From a virus, in the IMG/VR virus record IMGVR_UViG_3300033155_001544, positions 1 to 36,549 of that record: a stretch of DNA of 36,549 nt; one strand, written 5' to 3'. The first letter of the stretch is position 1; every line of letters starts with the position of its first letter. The notes beneath the pieces are model-generated. The model ran no database searches. It had not been told where the DNA came from and was given only the letters and a program-made list of their open reading frames with translations. Shown here in pieces: positions 7,690 to 15,125 of this stretch. Position numbers and translations under genes: made by a program.

Positions 7690-7868
7690 CGTTTTGGCTG
7701 TTGACGACGACGCAACACCGGGGGTTTTGTCCGTATGAGCACGAGTGCGGCCGCCGGCGGACCTCGAGGGCGGAGATCTTGACGTCGACGAGCTCCTGCA
7801 GAGTTCCGCTTCAAACGTAAATCGGGATGTTTATTTTAAAATGATTCAATTACGATTATGAGAGGGTA

Positions 7869-9293
7869 TCACGATATCCGACCGATACTGTGACGCATCT
7901 TCCTTACTCTCTTCACCGGCCGGATCTTCCCCATCACCGTCGCCCACGCCATCGCGAGCGCGTCCACGGCGTCGTCGTGCATCCCGGCGGCGTGCTGCAG
8001 CCGGATGTTCCCGGCGGACGTCTCCACCTCCTGGAAGCCGAGCACTTGCTCCTTCATGTCGGTCCAATGGTCCTTATCGAGCGCCGGGTGGTATCGGAGG
8101 TCCAGGTCGCTGCGCTCGAACGCCGACCGTAGCCACCCCATCATCTGGTTCTTGTTGCCTGTTCCCGAGGCCTTGAAGCGTACCGCCTCGACGGGTGCCT
8201 TCAATTCTTTGAACCGGTCTATCATCCCCGCGCCGAGGCCCTCGTCCACCGGGATCGCGTCGTACGGGTGAGCCTTGTGCCACTTCATGATCACGCCGAC
8301 CGTCTCCATGTCGGCGCCGCCGGGCGCGACGTAGCAACGTGTCCATTTACCACCGCACAGCTCGACGCCCCACGTCAGCGAGCTTGTGGCGCCGGGGTCG
8401 ATCGCGAGGACCCGAGGACGTCCGGCCGGGTGACTGACGGACGTGAACGCGGCGTCGACATGCCTCGCGTCGTGCTCGCCGATCTTCGGGTTGTGCCATC
8501 TGAAGAACCCGTGCTCGGTCCACGCGCAGAACTCGCTGAGGACACGGCGTCTGAAGACGGGGTGGTTCCGCCCGTACTTCAGCTCCATGTATTGTATCCA
8601 CTCGGGGTCGGTCCATGGGCTGTCGTAGGCGTTCACCTGGACGCGGCGCCAGTAGTACGAGCCGTCCGGCTTCCTCAGAGTCCACGCCTGATATAGGTCA
8701 CTGCCCTTCGACGGATTACCGGGGACTGAGAGCAGGATGACCGCGTGTGGATTACATGAGTCGATCGCTTCGTAGATGTATGCCGGGAGACCACGGGCCT
8801 CGTCCGCCACGATGAGAAGGTGCTTGCCGTGGAATCCCTCGAACGGCGACTTGTCCGGTGACTTCTCGGCGCTGTCGCCGGGACGGTACCCGATCATCCG
8901 GTGGTCCTCGTCCCACGAGCGGCAGAGCATCGCCTCCGGCAGAAACTCCCAGCCGAGTTTTTTCTGGATGTGTGCAGCGGCCTTCTTCGACTTGCCCCAT
9001 AATTGATATCGTAACTGCGTCCTCGAGGTTGACGTCGCGATGACCTCGGCGTCATCGTATTGGTGAAAATACTCGTCCATCAGGTGAGCGATGCCGAACG
9101 TCTTCCCGGACTCGTTCGCGCCGACGAAGATGATCCTCGGCTTCGGGTCGTTGAAGAGGTAGTTGCCGACCTTCCGCTGGTACGGTCCCGGCTCGAACCC
9201 GAAGTTGTGCTTCAGAGAATACCACGGGTCTGTCGCCGCCTGGATCGCATCGGCGCAGTCGCGGATGAGGGCGTCGGAGGACGAGGTGGTCAT
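7869..9293 (-). CDS. terL: Terminase large subunit
   Basis: 474 residues, the packaging motor ATPase and headful/site nuclease. Walker A is GANESGKT (58-65), Walker B LLIVADEA (159-166, with the catalytic Glu following the Asp). The RNase H-like nuclease has its acidic residues in LAIDPGATS (Asp299), IPVDEGLGAG (Asp350) and MHDDAVDALAMAW (Asp440/441, Asp444). All key residues are present and the length is normal. It works on the portal vertex with the small subunit. It begins 11 bases after a small zinc-finger gene, and the portal follows after a promoter-bearing gap. Confidence 0.96.
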   Translation of the reverse strand: MTTSSSDALIRDCADAIQAATDPWYSLKHNFGFEPGPYQRKVGNYLFNDPKPRIIFVGANESGKTFGIAHLMDEYFHQYDDAEVIATSTSRTQLRYQLWGKSKKAAAHIQKKLGWEFLPEAMLCRSWDEDHRMIGYRPGDSAEKSPDKSPFEGFHGKHLLIVADEARGLPAYIYEAIDSCNPHAVILLSVPGNPSKGSDLYQAWTLRKPDGSYYWRRVQVNAYDSPWTDPEWIQYMELKYGRNHPVFRRRVLSEFCAWTEHGFFRWHNPKIGEHDARHVDAAFTSVSHPAGRPRVLAIDPGATSSLTWGVELCGGKWTRCYVAPGGADMETVGVIMKWHKAHPYDAIPVDEGLGAGMIDRFKELKAPVEAVRFKASGTGNKNQMMGWLRSAFERSDLDLRYHPALDKDHWTDMKEQVLGFQEVETSAGNIRLQHAAGMHDDAVDALAMAWATVMGKIRPVKRVRKMRHSIGRIS

Positions 9294-9303
9294 GGCTTCT
9301 CGG

Positions 9304-9459
9304 TTAGGGTATCCCCTGTTTCTCCGCCCACGATTCCCTTACATAACCCGTTCCATTACACTCGGGACAAGGATGAGAGACCTCCCCGTTCACGACGTGA
9401 CCTGTGCTGTAACAGACAGGGCAGGAATCGCCCCAACGTGCGATTTTCCTTTCGTCCAT
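9304..9459 (-). CDS. DnaJ-type zinc-finger microprotein
   Basis: 51 residues from ATG 9459, directly after the upstream stop and with GGGGGTGA four bases before it. It contains CPVCYSTGHV and CPECNGTGYV, one CxxCxxTG / CxxCxGTG pair as in half of a DnaJ zinc finger, with nothing else. Proteins like this may bind misfolded protein or nucleic acid; the role is unknown. It is tightly placed before the terminase gene. Confidence 0.75.
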   Translation of the reverse strand: MDERKIARWGDSCPVCYSTGHVVNGEVSHPCPECNGTGYVRESWAEKQGIP

Positions 9460-9657
9460 TCAGTCACCCCCCTCATCCCGGTGCACGTTCCGGTAGTAGA
9501 AGTCATGGCATTCCCGCATCTCTTCCGCGATATCTTGGAGCTTGCCGAGGACCTCTTCCGTCTCATCGAGTCTCGCGTCTGTGAGGGTCTCGGTGATCCG
9601 GTCGCTCCACTCCTTCATCGCGTTCGCCGCGCTCTTGTCGTTGATGACGATGGTCAT
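9460..9657 (-). CDS. Small acidic helical protein, function unknown
   Basis: 65 residues from ATG 9657, overlapping the upstream stop as ATGA. The sequence is mostly one amphipathic helix (NAMKEWSDRITETLTDARLD, then ETEEVLGKLQDIAEEMRE), probably a coiled coil. No known family recognised. It belongs to the run of overlapping small genes upstream of the terminase. Confidence 0.65.
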   Translation of the reverse strand: MTIVINDKSAANAMKEWSDRITETLTDARLDETEEVLGKLQDIAEEMRECHDFYYRNVHRDEGGD

Positions 9658-10028
9658 GTCTTCATCTCCTTCATCTTCTCGTACGCTTCGATGTGTTCGG
9701 AGGTCAGCACATCCCGGCGCCAGCCGTGGTTTGCTGCACTGCTGAAGAGCGCTATGGCCCCGTCAAATGTTATGTCGGGGCTCATGTCCTGGAGCATGCT
9801 CACCATTCTAAGCAGTTTCTCAGTGTCATATCCGGTGCGCTGCCAGAGTGAGGATACCTTCTCGCCAACTGCTATCGATTCGGCGTTTGTCATCGCGTGA
9901 GTGTCGAGAGTATCGCCGAGCAACGTACGGCACTGCTTCCGCTTGATCCCTGTGCATATCGAGATGAGTCGGGCGGACTTCCTAATGGCCCACCACCGAC
10001 GAAGGCGCTGAATGAAGGCGCGCATCAT
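9654..10028 (-). CDS. Hypothetical basic/helical protein
   Basis: 124 residues from ATG 10028 (ATGA overlap). The N-terminus is strongly basic and aromatic (RAFIQRLRRWWAIRKSAR), followed by a helical, mixed-charge body ending in KMKEMKT. The basic tryptophan-rich start could contact membrane or nucleic acid. No family recognised; adjacent genes are also unassigned. Confidence 0.65.
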   Translation of the reverse strand: MMRAFIQRLRRWWAIRKSARLISICTGIKRKQCRTLLGDTLDTHAMTNAESIAVGEKVSSLWQRTGYDTEKLLRMVSMLQDMSPDITFDGAIALFSSAANHGWRRDVLTSEHIEAYEKMKEMKT

Positions 10029-10585
10029 TCCACCCCATCAGACTGATCCCTTATTATCCCTGCGTCGTACTCCCGGTGGCACCCCGTGCCGTCGCAATGG
10101 CGTATCGTCAGGCCGTAACCTTCCGGGCTGCTCTCGTACCACGGGCGCGTGTCATCGGATCCGCAGTGCGGACATGTCTTGTTCGGCCGGGTCGTGTCGA
10201 CGAACAGGTCCCCGAAGGTCGTCTTCAGGTCCTCGACGATAGAGCCGGACTTCTTCCTGCCGTCGAGGATCGCGCGCTTCAGCCGGTTGTACGGTTTCCA
10301 GCAGTTCCTCGCCACGAGCACCGCCCACTGGGCCATCTCCGCAGGGGGATTCATCGACGGCGTCACGTCCGGATAGTCCTGGTCCATGATCAGGAGCCGG
10401 GACTTCACGAGCGCTTCCCGGACGTCCTCGCTCGTCATGTGTTTTGTATGGGTGTACCTGTTCTCAAGGAGCGCGAAGAACCGTTCCAACCGGATGAACC
10501 GGTCCGCGCCGTCCTCGTGCTCGTCCATTTTTATTCGGAGAGCATTCCATATCTTCCCGCCTTTTCCGCGTCTAATCTGTACCAT
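10025..10585 (-). CDS. Hypothetical protein with C-terminal zinc ribbon
   Basis: 186 residues; ATG 10585 is preferred because an AAAGGAG lies nine bases upstream, while the ATG at 10594 touches it. Residues 1-125 are helical and basic (FIRLERFFALLENRY; NCWKPYNRLKRAILDGRKK). The C-terminus has CPHCGSDDTRPWY and later RHCDGTGCHREY, a treble-clef or zinc-ribbon-like site. A nucleic-acid-binding role is plausible but inferred. Overlaps its neighbours on both sides. Confidence 0.65.
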   Translation of the reverse strand: MVQIRRGKGGKIWNALRIKMDEHEDGADRFIRLERFFALLENRYTHTKHMTSEDVREALVKSRLLIMDQDYPDVTPSMNPPAEMAQWAVLVARNCWKPYNRLKRAILDGRKKSGSIVEDLKTTFGDLFVDTTRPNKTCPHCGSDDTRPWYESSPEGYGLTIRHCDGTGCHREYDAGIIRDQSDGVE

Positions 10586-10829
10586 CGTTATCATCTCCTT
10601 TCACTGCCTCGATGTCTGCCTCGCTCAACGCGATGACCTCGGATATCTCTCCCTGTAGCGTGATGATGTGATCAATCGCAGACTGGTAATTCTCCCACTC
10701 GATAGCGGCCCGGATATCTCCGACCGCGCCGTCCCACTTCCGCAGGATCTCGACGACGTGCTCCATCTCGGCGATGCGCTGCTGCTCAATCTCCAGGTGG
10801 GCCGCGTGGATCTCGTCGCCGTCGCTCAT
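10572..10829 (-). CDS. Small coiled-coil protein, function unknown
   Basis: 85 residues from ATG 10829 (ATGA overlap). Highly acidic with long helices (AHLEIEQQRIAEMEHVVEIL and AIDHIITLQGEISEVIALSE), likely a coiled coil. No catalytic motif. It sits in the small-gene operon and its 3' end overlaps the next gene's ribosome site. Confidence 0.65.
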   Translation of the reverse strand: MSDGDEIHAAHLEIEQQRIAEMEHVVEILRKWDGAVGDIRAAIEWENYQSAIDHIITLQGEISEVIALSEADIEAVKGDDNDGTD

Positions 10830-11008
10830 GTCCCGGGCCTCCTGAGACGGTAGTCGTAGAGCCGGTGCTTCTTCGGCGGTGGGTCAGCGCCGCAGTACGG
10901 GCACATGGTCAGTGCGTCCTCGTGGTAGCCTCGGATGACGTAGATGTGCCCGCAGGTAGGGCACGTCATGAGGATCCACCTGTCGGGCGGTCCGGGTTCA
11001 CCGTTCAT
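10826..11008 (-). CDS. Zinc-ribbon microprotein
   Basis: 60 residues from ATG 11008 with GAGGTGA six bases upstream. Two knuckles, CPTCGH and CPYCGAD, spaced as in a rubredoxin-like zinc ribbon, then a basic tail (KKHRLYDYRLRRP). Likely binds one zinc ion; partner unknown. ATGA overlap with the coiled-coil gene. Confidence 0.7.
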   Translation of the reverse strand: MNGEPGPPDRWILMTCPTCGHIYVIRGYHEDALTMCPYCGADPPPKKHRLYDYRLRRPGT

Positions 11009-11009
11009 A

Positions 11010-11105
11010 TCATTTCACCTCATTATTCGACGTTCGCCGTTCTTTCCCGTTATCATCATCGACGTTTCTACGTGGGAATGTTTCTGTGCCATGGCAGGCC
11101 AGCAT
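11010..11105 (-). CDS. Possible 31-residue peptide
   Basis: A short frame from ATG 11105, three bases after the upstream TAA and with GGAGGCG before it, ending one base before the next ATG. It fills the gap exactly, as genuine genes here do. The product is hydrophilic with one CH pair and many Arg/Asn/Asp. Size alone makes it uncertain. Confidence 0.4.
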   Translation of the reverse strand: MLACHGTETFPRRNVDDDNGKERRTSNNEVK

Positions 11106-11106
11106 C

Positions 11107-11292
11107 TTATCGCCTCCAATCCTCGGGTCCGAGGCCGTCCCGGATCCCGCAGGTCCGTTCGATATACTCCTCCCGCGCTCCATCTACGGCATGATATCGA
11201 ACGTGGAGGTCGGCGTTCCCATCACGGCTGGCGGTGGTGACTACGATATACACCTTCGAGAACTTACGGGTCCAGAACTGTTGGAATGTCAT
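11107..11292 (-). CDS. Small hypothetical protein
   Basis: 61 residues from ATG 11292, with a GGAGGGGGG ribosome site overlapping the end of the terminase-small-like gene. Predicted beta-rich middle (KFSKVYIVVTTASRDGNADL) followed by a basic/acidic helix (VDGAREEYIERTC). No family recognised. Confidence 0.6.
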   Translation of the reverse strand: MTFQQFWTRKFSKVYIVVTTASRDGNADLHVRYHAVDGAREEYIERTCGIRDGLGPEDWRR

Positions 11293-11294
11293 CG

Positions 11295-11921
11295 TTATCC
11301 GCCCCCCTCGACCGGGTGCTTCTCCAGCCACTCCTCCAGGCCCTTCGCGAACTTGCCGGGCGCCTTCTTCCCCATCTTTTTTAACGCAAACGCCTCCGCG
11401 CGCTTGTACCGGAGCCAGTCGGGGTGCTCGACCAGGACGACGTTCAGCGTCTGGGTCCTGGCGTCGATCATGATGCTGAGGGTCTTCTCCGCGTTCGCGA
11501 TACGCTCGTAGTTCCTGGCGATGCTGTCGAGGAGCTTGATCACTACCGTGATGTTGTCCCGGAGGCGCTTCTCCATCTCCTCGGAGAGGTGCCCCTTCTT
11601 CTTCAGCTGTTTATCGAACCACCCCAGGACGGTCTTCATTATTACCCGGAGGTCCTCGATGTCCGTGTTCACATCGCGTATCTTCTGCTGTACCTCGACG
11701 ATCACCGGGTTGAGGGCTTTGTTCTCGACCTCGAGGTCGGCCTGAAATTGTAGTAGAATTTGCTTAACCCCGGCTCGGTCCAGATAATTTTTCACCGTAG
11801 AGCGGTGCACGCCGATATCCTTGGCGAACTCACGCTTGCTCGAACCGCCGACGACGACGGCCTTGTGGTAGAGCCTGGCGAACGCTTCGTCCTCGAACAT
11901 TCGCTTGCCGTCGCCGTTCAT
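11295..11921 (-). CDS. Probable terminase small subunit (HTH plus coiled coil)
   Basis: 208 residues from ATG 11921 (ATGA overlap). Residues ~25-55 form a helix-turn-helix (SKREFAKDIGVHRSTVKNYL), then a long helical oligomerisation region (residues ~60-160), and a basic C-terminus (KKMGKKAPGKFAKGLEEWLEKHP). This order of DNA-binding, oligomerisation and motor-contact segments matches small terminases, which recognise the packaging site. It lies about 2 kb upstream of the large subunit, with small genes between, which is further than usual. A transcription regulator is the alternative. Confidence 0.55.
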   Translation of the reverse strand: MNGDGKRMFEDEAFARLYHKAVVVGGSSKREFAKDIGVHRSTVKNYLDRAGVKQILLQFQADLEVENKALNPVIVEVQQKIRDVNTDIEDLRVIMKTVLGWFDKQLKKKGHLSEEMEKRLRDNITVVIKLLDSIARNYERIANAEKTLSIMIDARTQTLNVVLVEHPDWLRYKRAEAFALKKMGKKAPGKFAKGLEEWLEKHPVEGGG

Positions 11922-12220
11922 TTCGGCTCATCTCCGGGCGTGCGGATCCCGCGCCGTCCTCTCGCGGTGATGCCGTAGAGGGTCGTGTGCTGCGTGATGC
12001 TGCGACCTCTGGATACCATCCGGTCGATGCTACGGTGCACGGTGATGACCTGCGCCCGACGGAGCTCTCTGATGACCTGGTGCAGTTCGAGCCGCGTTAC
12101 GAACTTCCAGCGTCGGCGATACTCGTCGTAGAGGGCCTCGAACGTGACGTCGCCCCATTCGGCAAGATACGCTGGGATATCGCGCTTGACCTGTGCTCTG
12201 ATGTCTGCTCTGATCGCCAC
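11918..12220 (-). CDS. Winged-helix-like protein
   Basis: 100 residues from GTG 12220. The middle (FEALYDEYRRRW... then LELHQVIRELRRAQVITVHRSI) has the helix layout of a winged helix, and the end is basic (GITARGRRGIRTPG). It is similar in style to the 112-residue protein at 13965-14303, with 'VR/AQVI..HR' in the wing position. It probably binds DNA; target unknown. Overlaps the small-terminase candidate as ATGA. Confidence 0.6.
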   Translation of the reverse strand: MAIRADIRAQVKRDIPAYLAEWGDVTFEALYDEYRRRWKFVTRLELHQVIRELRRAQVITVHRSIDRMVSRGRSITQHTTLYGITARGRRGIRTPGDEPK

Positions 12221-12224
12221 CGGA

Positions 12225-12410
12225 TCATTCCTCGGCGTCCAACGGCAGAACGATTGCCAGTATAGACTCGTCTTTGAACCTCGCGACTTCCTTCTCTCCG
12301 CGAGAGAACACTATCCAGTTGCCGTTAAATTTGAAGTCGTCGGCGTGTACCTTCATGCTGATCTCGCCACCATATACATCGTAGATCTTCTCTTTCGTTT
12401 CTTCAGTCAT
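12225..12410 (-). CDS. Small hypothetical protein
   Basis: 61 residues from ATG 12410 with a GGAGATG upstream. Beta-rich sequence (IYDVYGGEISMKVHADDFKF, then WIVFSRGEKEVARF), acidic C-terminus. Looks like a small beta-barrel or sandwich. No family recognised. Confidence 0.65.
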   Translation of the reverse strand: MTEETKEKIYDVYGGEISMKVHADDFKFNGNWIVFSRGEKEVARFKDESILAIVLPLDAEE

Positions 12411-12415
12411 TCACA

Positions 12416-12742
12416 TCATCTCCTCGTCTCCTTCGGGGCTCTCCAGCCCTCAGCCTGTCTCTGGAGGCGTCTCCGGCCTATCACGCTGTCGAGCGGTACG
12501 AGCACGGGCTGCACGTCCGCCGGGTCGTACGGCTTCGCGCACGACATGCAGAAGAGCAGTCCGCTGACGCCCATCTTCATGAGCACGTCGCTGCACTCCG
12601 GGCATACCATTCGATGGGTGAGCACGAACTCTCCCTTGCAGTCAGGGCATTCGAGCACGTCCTTCTTGTTCGTCCTGTTCAGTTGTCCGCTGCAGTCGGG
12701 GCACTCGTGCTGTTTCTCGGTTGGTGGTTCGGGTTTCACCAT
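12416..12742 (-). CDS. Multi-zinc-ribbon protein
   Basis: 108 residues from ATG 12742 with GAGGAG upstream. Four CxxC pairs follow one another: CPDCSG, CPDCKG, CPECSD and CMSC, i.e. two complete zinc ribbons, then a basic tail (GRRRLQRQAEGWRAPKETRR). This is typical of archaeal nucleic-acid- or RNA-polymerase-associated zinc ribbons. A role in transcription is a guess from fold only. Confidence 0.72.
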   Translation of the reverse strand: MVKPEPPTEKQHECPDCSGQLNRTNKKDVLECPDCKGEFVLTHRMVCPECSDVLMKMGVSGLLFCMSCAKPYDPADVQPVLVPLDSVIGRRRLQRQAEGWRAPKETRR

Positions 12743-12746
12743 CGTA

Positions 12747-12965
12747 TCACTCCTCTTCTACGGGTTCGGGTTCCTTCGGGGCGGTGTCGTCGACCGTTAC
12801 GGTGATGTAACGTTCGGTCTCGAATCCGTATTGGTTCACCCTGTTGACCCACTCGATCTGTGGTGCTGTCTTCCCGTACTGGTCTTTCAACCGACGGTTT
12901 ATCACTTCAACCAGGTCCTCTTCCGTGACCTTGAAGTCTATCGTCTTCATGTTCATTCTTATCAT
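12747..12965 (-). CDS. Small hypothetical protein
   Basis: 72 residues from ATG 12965 (ATGA overlap; a second ATG at 12956 is possible). Reads MKTIDFKVTEEDLVEVINRR near the start and ends in a Pro/Glu-rich tail (KEPEPVEEE), with a central beta hairpin (FETERYITVTVDD). No family recognised. Confidence 0.65.
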   Translation of the reverse strand: MIRMNMKTIDFKVTEEDLVEVINRRLKDQYGKTAPQIEWVNRVNQYGFETERYITVTVDDTAPKEPEPVEEE

Positions 12966-13255
12966 CTCCCTGCTTCCTGTCCGTTCTTTCCCCATTGGTC
13001 TCCCTTGATCGTGAAGTGTTTCGTGATCCCGGCGCCGTGCTCCTGTTCAAGGCTCTCCTGGGTGCGCTCCCAGATCCCGTGGAGCCGGTCGATGCACGGG
13101 CGCTCGTAGCACGCCCACTTGTCACCGGAGATAGGACCGTGCATTACCTCCCAGTCGTTGTCGAACGCGTCCTGGTCGTCGACATACCACTCCTGACGAC
13201 CGCAGTGGATGCAGGTGTAGAGGGTAGAGGTCGGGGGCATCAGGGCTTCCCCCAT
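12962..13255 (-). CDS. Zinc-finger-like small protein
   Basis: 97 residues from ATG 13255 (or ATG 13240, which has GGGGG at better spacing). It has CIHCGRQEWYV near the N-terminus and WACYERPCIDRLHG about 30 residues later, a split zinc site with Cys4 or Cys3His. The C-terminus is helical then basic. Function unknown; part of the zinc-rich small-gene run. Confidence 0.65.
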   Translation of the reverse strand: MGEALMPPTSTLYTCIHCGRQEWYVDDQDAFDNDWEVMHGPISGDKWACYERPCIDRLHGIWERTQESLEQEHGAGITKHFTIKGDQWGKNGQEAGR

Positions 13256-13256
13256 C

Positions 13257-13448
13257 TCATTGACAACACCCCACGGAATTTTCTACTGTTATTCCCATTT
13301 TATAGTCCTCGATGATGCCTTCCAGCCGTTCTATTTCTTTATCCGCAGCTATTTGGCGTTCCATCATGGCTGTGAACGTCGCCTCTAAAATGCCGAAGTC
13401 AGTATCTTTCCAGTGCTTCAGTATATAGAAATTCACTTTGTTCCCCAT
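13257..13448 (-). CDS. Small coiled-coil protein
   Basis: 63 residues from ATG 13448, sharing one base with the upstream stop (TGATG) after GGAGGGG. Mostly helical (GILEATFTAMMERQIAADKE, then IERLEGIIEDYK) with a CC pair near the end (VGCCQ). No family recognised. Confidence 0.6.
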   Translation of the reverse strand: MGNKVNFYILKHWKDTDFGILEATFTAMMERQIAADKEIERLEGIIEDYKMGITVENSVGCCQ

Positions 13449-13618
13449 CACCGTCCCCTCCATCGCTTCGCTGTCGGCCCGAGCCTCGCCGGTTTCAGCG
13501 TCCTGCACCTGCGGCAGTACATCATTATTCGTGACGGGTGATGACCGCCCTTGTATCTCACGACTCGGTGGCCGACGATGATGCACTGCAGGGATCTCCA
13601 CGGGTGGCGCCAGTTCAT
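13448..13618 (-). CDS. Small basic protein with single CxxC
   Basis: 56 residues from ATG 13618 (ATGA overlap). Very basic and tryptophan-containing (MNWRHPWRSLQCIIVGHRVV), with a CRRC pair that may work with the earlier Cys/His residues as a zinc site (C, H, CxxC). Likely nucleic-acid binding, by composition only. Confidence 0.6.
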   Translation of the reverse strand: MNWRHPWRSLQCIIVGHRVVRYKGGHHPSRIMMYCRRCRTLKPARLGPTAKRWRGR

Positions 13619-13968
13619 TTGAAGAACCTCCCCCACCAGTGCTTTCGCTGTCGCTTCTGTTTCGCCTTGTACTCGCGGATGAGGGACTCGGTCACGGGCA
13701 TCGTGGACATTCCCGGACCAGCGCGCATTTCCTCGGGGTCATGTGGTTCGAGACAGCGCGGGCACAGTAAGCGCCCGTCATCGGTCCAGTAGGGGACGGT
13801 GTCTCGCATCTCGACGACACGCCCGTAGGTCGGGCAGTACCCGAGTGCGTTATGCGGCAGGATCCCCTGTCGCACCATCTCCAGAAGATTCATGTCCCCC
13901 ATGCGTTGCGCGACTTGGAGCAGTGGCCACGTGGGGTCTTCCTTCTTCACGTCCGCTTCGTGCTTCAT
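13615..13968 (-). CDS. Zinc-ribbon-like small protein
   Basis: 117 residues from ATG 13968 (ATGA overlap). A helical N-terminus (LLQVAQRMGDMNLLEMVRQG), then GYCPTYG and LLCPRCLEPHD, which could form a zinc site, then a strongly basic end (KAKQKRQRKHWWGRFFK). Probably nucleic-acid binding; no family recognised. Confidence 0.65.
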   Translation of the reverse strand: MKHEADVKKEDPTWPLLQVAQRMGDMNLLEMVRQGILPHNALGYCPTYGRVVEMRDTVPYWTDDGRLLCPRCLEPHDPEEMRAGPGMSTMPVTESLIREYKAKQKRQRKHWWGRFFK

Positions 13969-14303
13969 CCGTGCACCTCCGCCAGTGCTGCCAACGGCGC
14001 GAGGACGTCGATGAGCGCCTGCTCCCGACGGCGCATCTGGAGCATCAGGTTCTCCTTCGCACGGGTGACGCCGGAGGGTGTCAATGAGTAGTAGGAGTGC
14101 CGGTGCTTCCCGACGTGCTGGTATCTCCGCTCGACGTAGCCCGTGCCGACCATCCTGCCGAGCGCGTACTTCAGCTGATGCTTGTCGGGCGCGTGCATCC
14201 CGTAGTTGCCGCCGTTCAGCGCTTCCTCGATCGCGTCGAGGGACGCTTCCTTCACCGTCGCGAGGTAGCGGTAGAGCTCGCCGATGATGTCGACCTTCCT
14301 CAT
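13965..14303 (-). CDS. Winged-helix DNA-binding protein
   Basis: 112 residues from ATG 14303 (ATGA overlap). Residues ~5-75 form a winged helix: helix 1 IIGELYRYLATVKEASLDAI, a recognition helix around KHQLKYALGRMVGTGYVERR, and a wing with YSLTPSGVTRAKE, the typical ending of MarR/PadR-like archaeal regulators. Likely a transcription regulator of viral or host genes. Confidence 0.72.
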   Translation of the reverse strand: MRKVDIIGELYRYLATVKEASLDAIEEALNGGNYGMHAPDKHQLKYALGRMVGTGYVERRYQHVGKHRHSYYSLTPSGVTRAKENLMLQMRRREQALIDVLAPLAALAEVHG

Positions 14304-14671
14304 TCGGCGACCTCCCCCCGCATCATCCGAGCACGGTGGTGGAGCATCATCGCCATGAGCCCGATGTCGACATTCTCAGCGACGAGCTCGTCGTGCGGTG
14401 GGCGACTGCCCCACCGGAGAAGCCACTCCTCCATCTCGACGTCGAGCTCCCCGACCTCTTCCTTCAACTTCTCGAAGAGCCACGCAAACGAGCAGACTTT
14501 GTACGAGTCGCCCTTCTCCGGATCGTGCCTTCTCATCGTGCGCTCCATCGCTTCCGCGAACTCCATGATCTCCGGGCGCGGGTACTCGCCGCGCTCGATA
14601 TCCCGGATCACTTGCCGGATCCTACGGGCGTGCTCGGCCTTGACCGTTATTCGTACCTCTCCCGGTTCCAT
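14300..14671 (-). CDS. MazG-like NTP pyrophosphatase
   Basis: 123 residues from ATG 14671 with GGAGGAGGG upstream. The all-alpha NTP pyrophosphohydrolase motif is visible: E71-E72-V-G-E75 in the first helix and E99-N-V-D102 in the second (EKLKEEVGELD; VAENVDIGLMAMM), which bind Mg2+. Members hydrolyse (d)NTPs to monophosphates, cleaning the nucleotide pool or altering host signalling. The N-terminal 45 residues are an extra helical region (VIRDIERGEYPRPEIMEFAE). Confidence 0.7.
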   Translation of the reverse strand: MEPGEVRITVKAEHARRIRQVIRDIERGEYPRPEIMEFAEAMERTMRRHDPEKGDSYKVCSFAWLFEKLKEEVGELDVEMEEWLLRWGSRPPHDELVAENVDIGLMAMMLHHRARMMRGEVAE

Positions 14672-14838
14672 CTTACTCGCCCTCCTCCGGCGGTGGGGGC
14701 CTCCAATATCCGGGCGAGGGCTTCCATCATCATGCCGTCGTGAAAATCGGTATCATTCCGGTGGGTTGGTTTTCCCCGGTGGAGCATGATTATCAACTCC
14801 TCGTCGCCCATCTCTCTAAAGTGGTTTTGTCCGTCCAT
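14647..14838 (-). CDS. Small hypothetical protein
   Basis: 63 residues from ATG 14838 with GAGGTGA six bases upstream. His/Met-rich start (REMGDEELIIMLHRGKPTHR) and a helix with MMMEALARILEAP. Overlaps the start of the MazG-like gene by 25 bases. Function unknown. Confidence 0.6.
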   Translation of the reverse strand: MDGQNHFREMGDEELIIMLHRGKPTHRNDTDFHDGMMMEALARILEAPTAGGGRVRWNRERYE

Positions 14839-14840
14839 CC

Positions 14841-15125
14841 TCAATCACCTCTCTTTCCGAATGCGTCCAGCGGGACGCTGTCCGGGTCCCCCTGGTCGCA
14901 GAGTTCGCTCTTCCGGGTGTTCCTGTTCGTGATCATCATTTTTATCCGGAGGTACTTCTCGTTGACCGCGATCGGTGAGAGCCCGTCGGCCTTTCGCCGG
15001 GCGTTCCGCCGTTTCGCGAACTGGAGGTAGTCGTCGACGAGCGTGTAGATCGTCCGGATAAGCTGCTCGTCCATGTTGGCGAGAGCCTTGTACGTCTTCA
15101 GCTCGACCTCGGATCTCCTGAGCAT
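14841..15125 (-). CDS. Small basic helical protein
   Basis: 94 residues from ATG 15125 (TGATG overlap with the SWIM gene). Helical (MDEQLIRTIYTLVDDYLQFA) followed by a basic stretch (KRRNARRKADG). It could be a DNA-binding accessory of the SWIM protein next to it; that is inference from coupling only. Confidence 0.65.
   Translation of the reverse strand: MLRRSEVELKTYKALANMDEQLIRTIYTLVDDYLQFAKRRNARRKADGLSPIAVNEKYLRIKMMITNRNTRKSELCDQGDPDSVPLDAFGKRGD

Noticed and set aside
7690-7868. Open frame between the terminase and the portal promoter (reading LQELVDVKISALEVRRRPHS)
   Set aside because: Has no start codon after its upstream stop and no ribosome site; the stretch is better explained as promoter and spacer.
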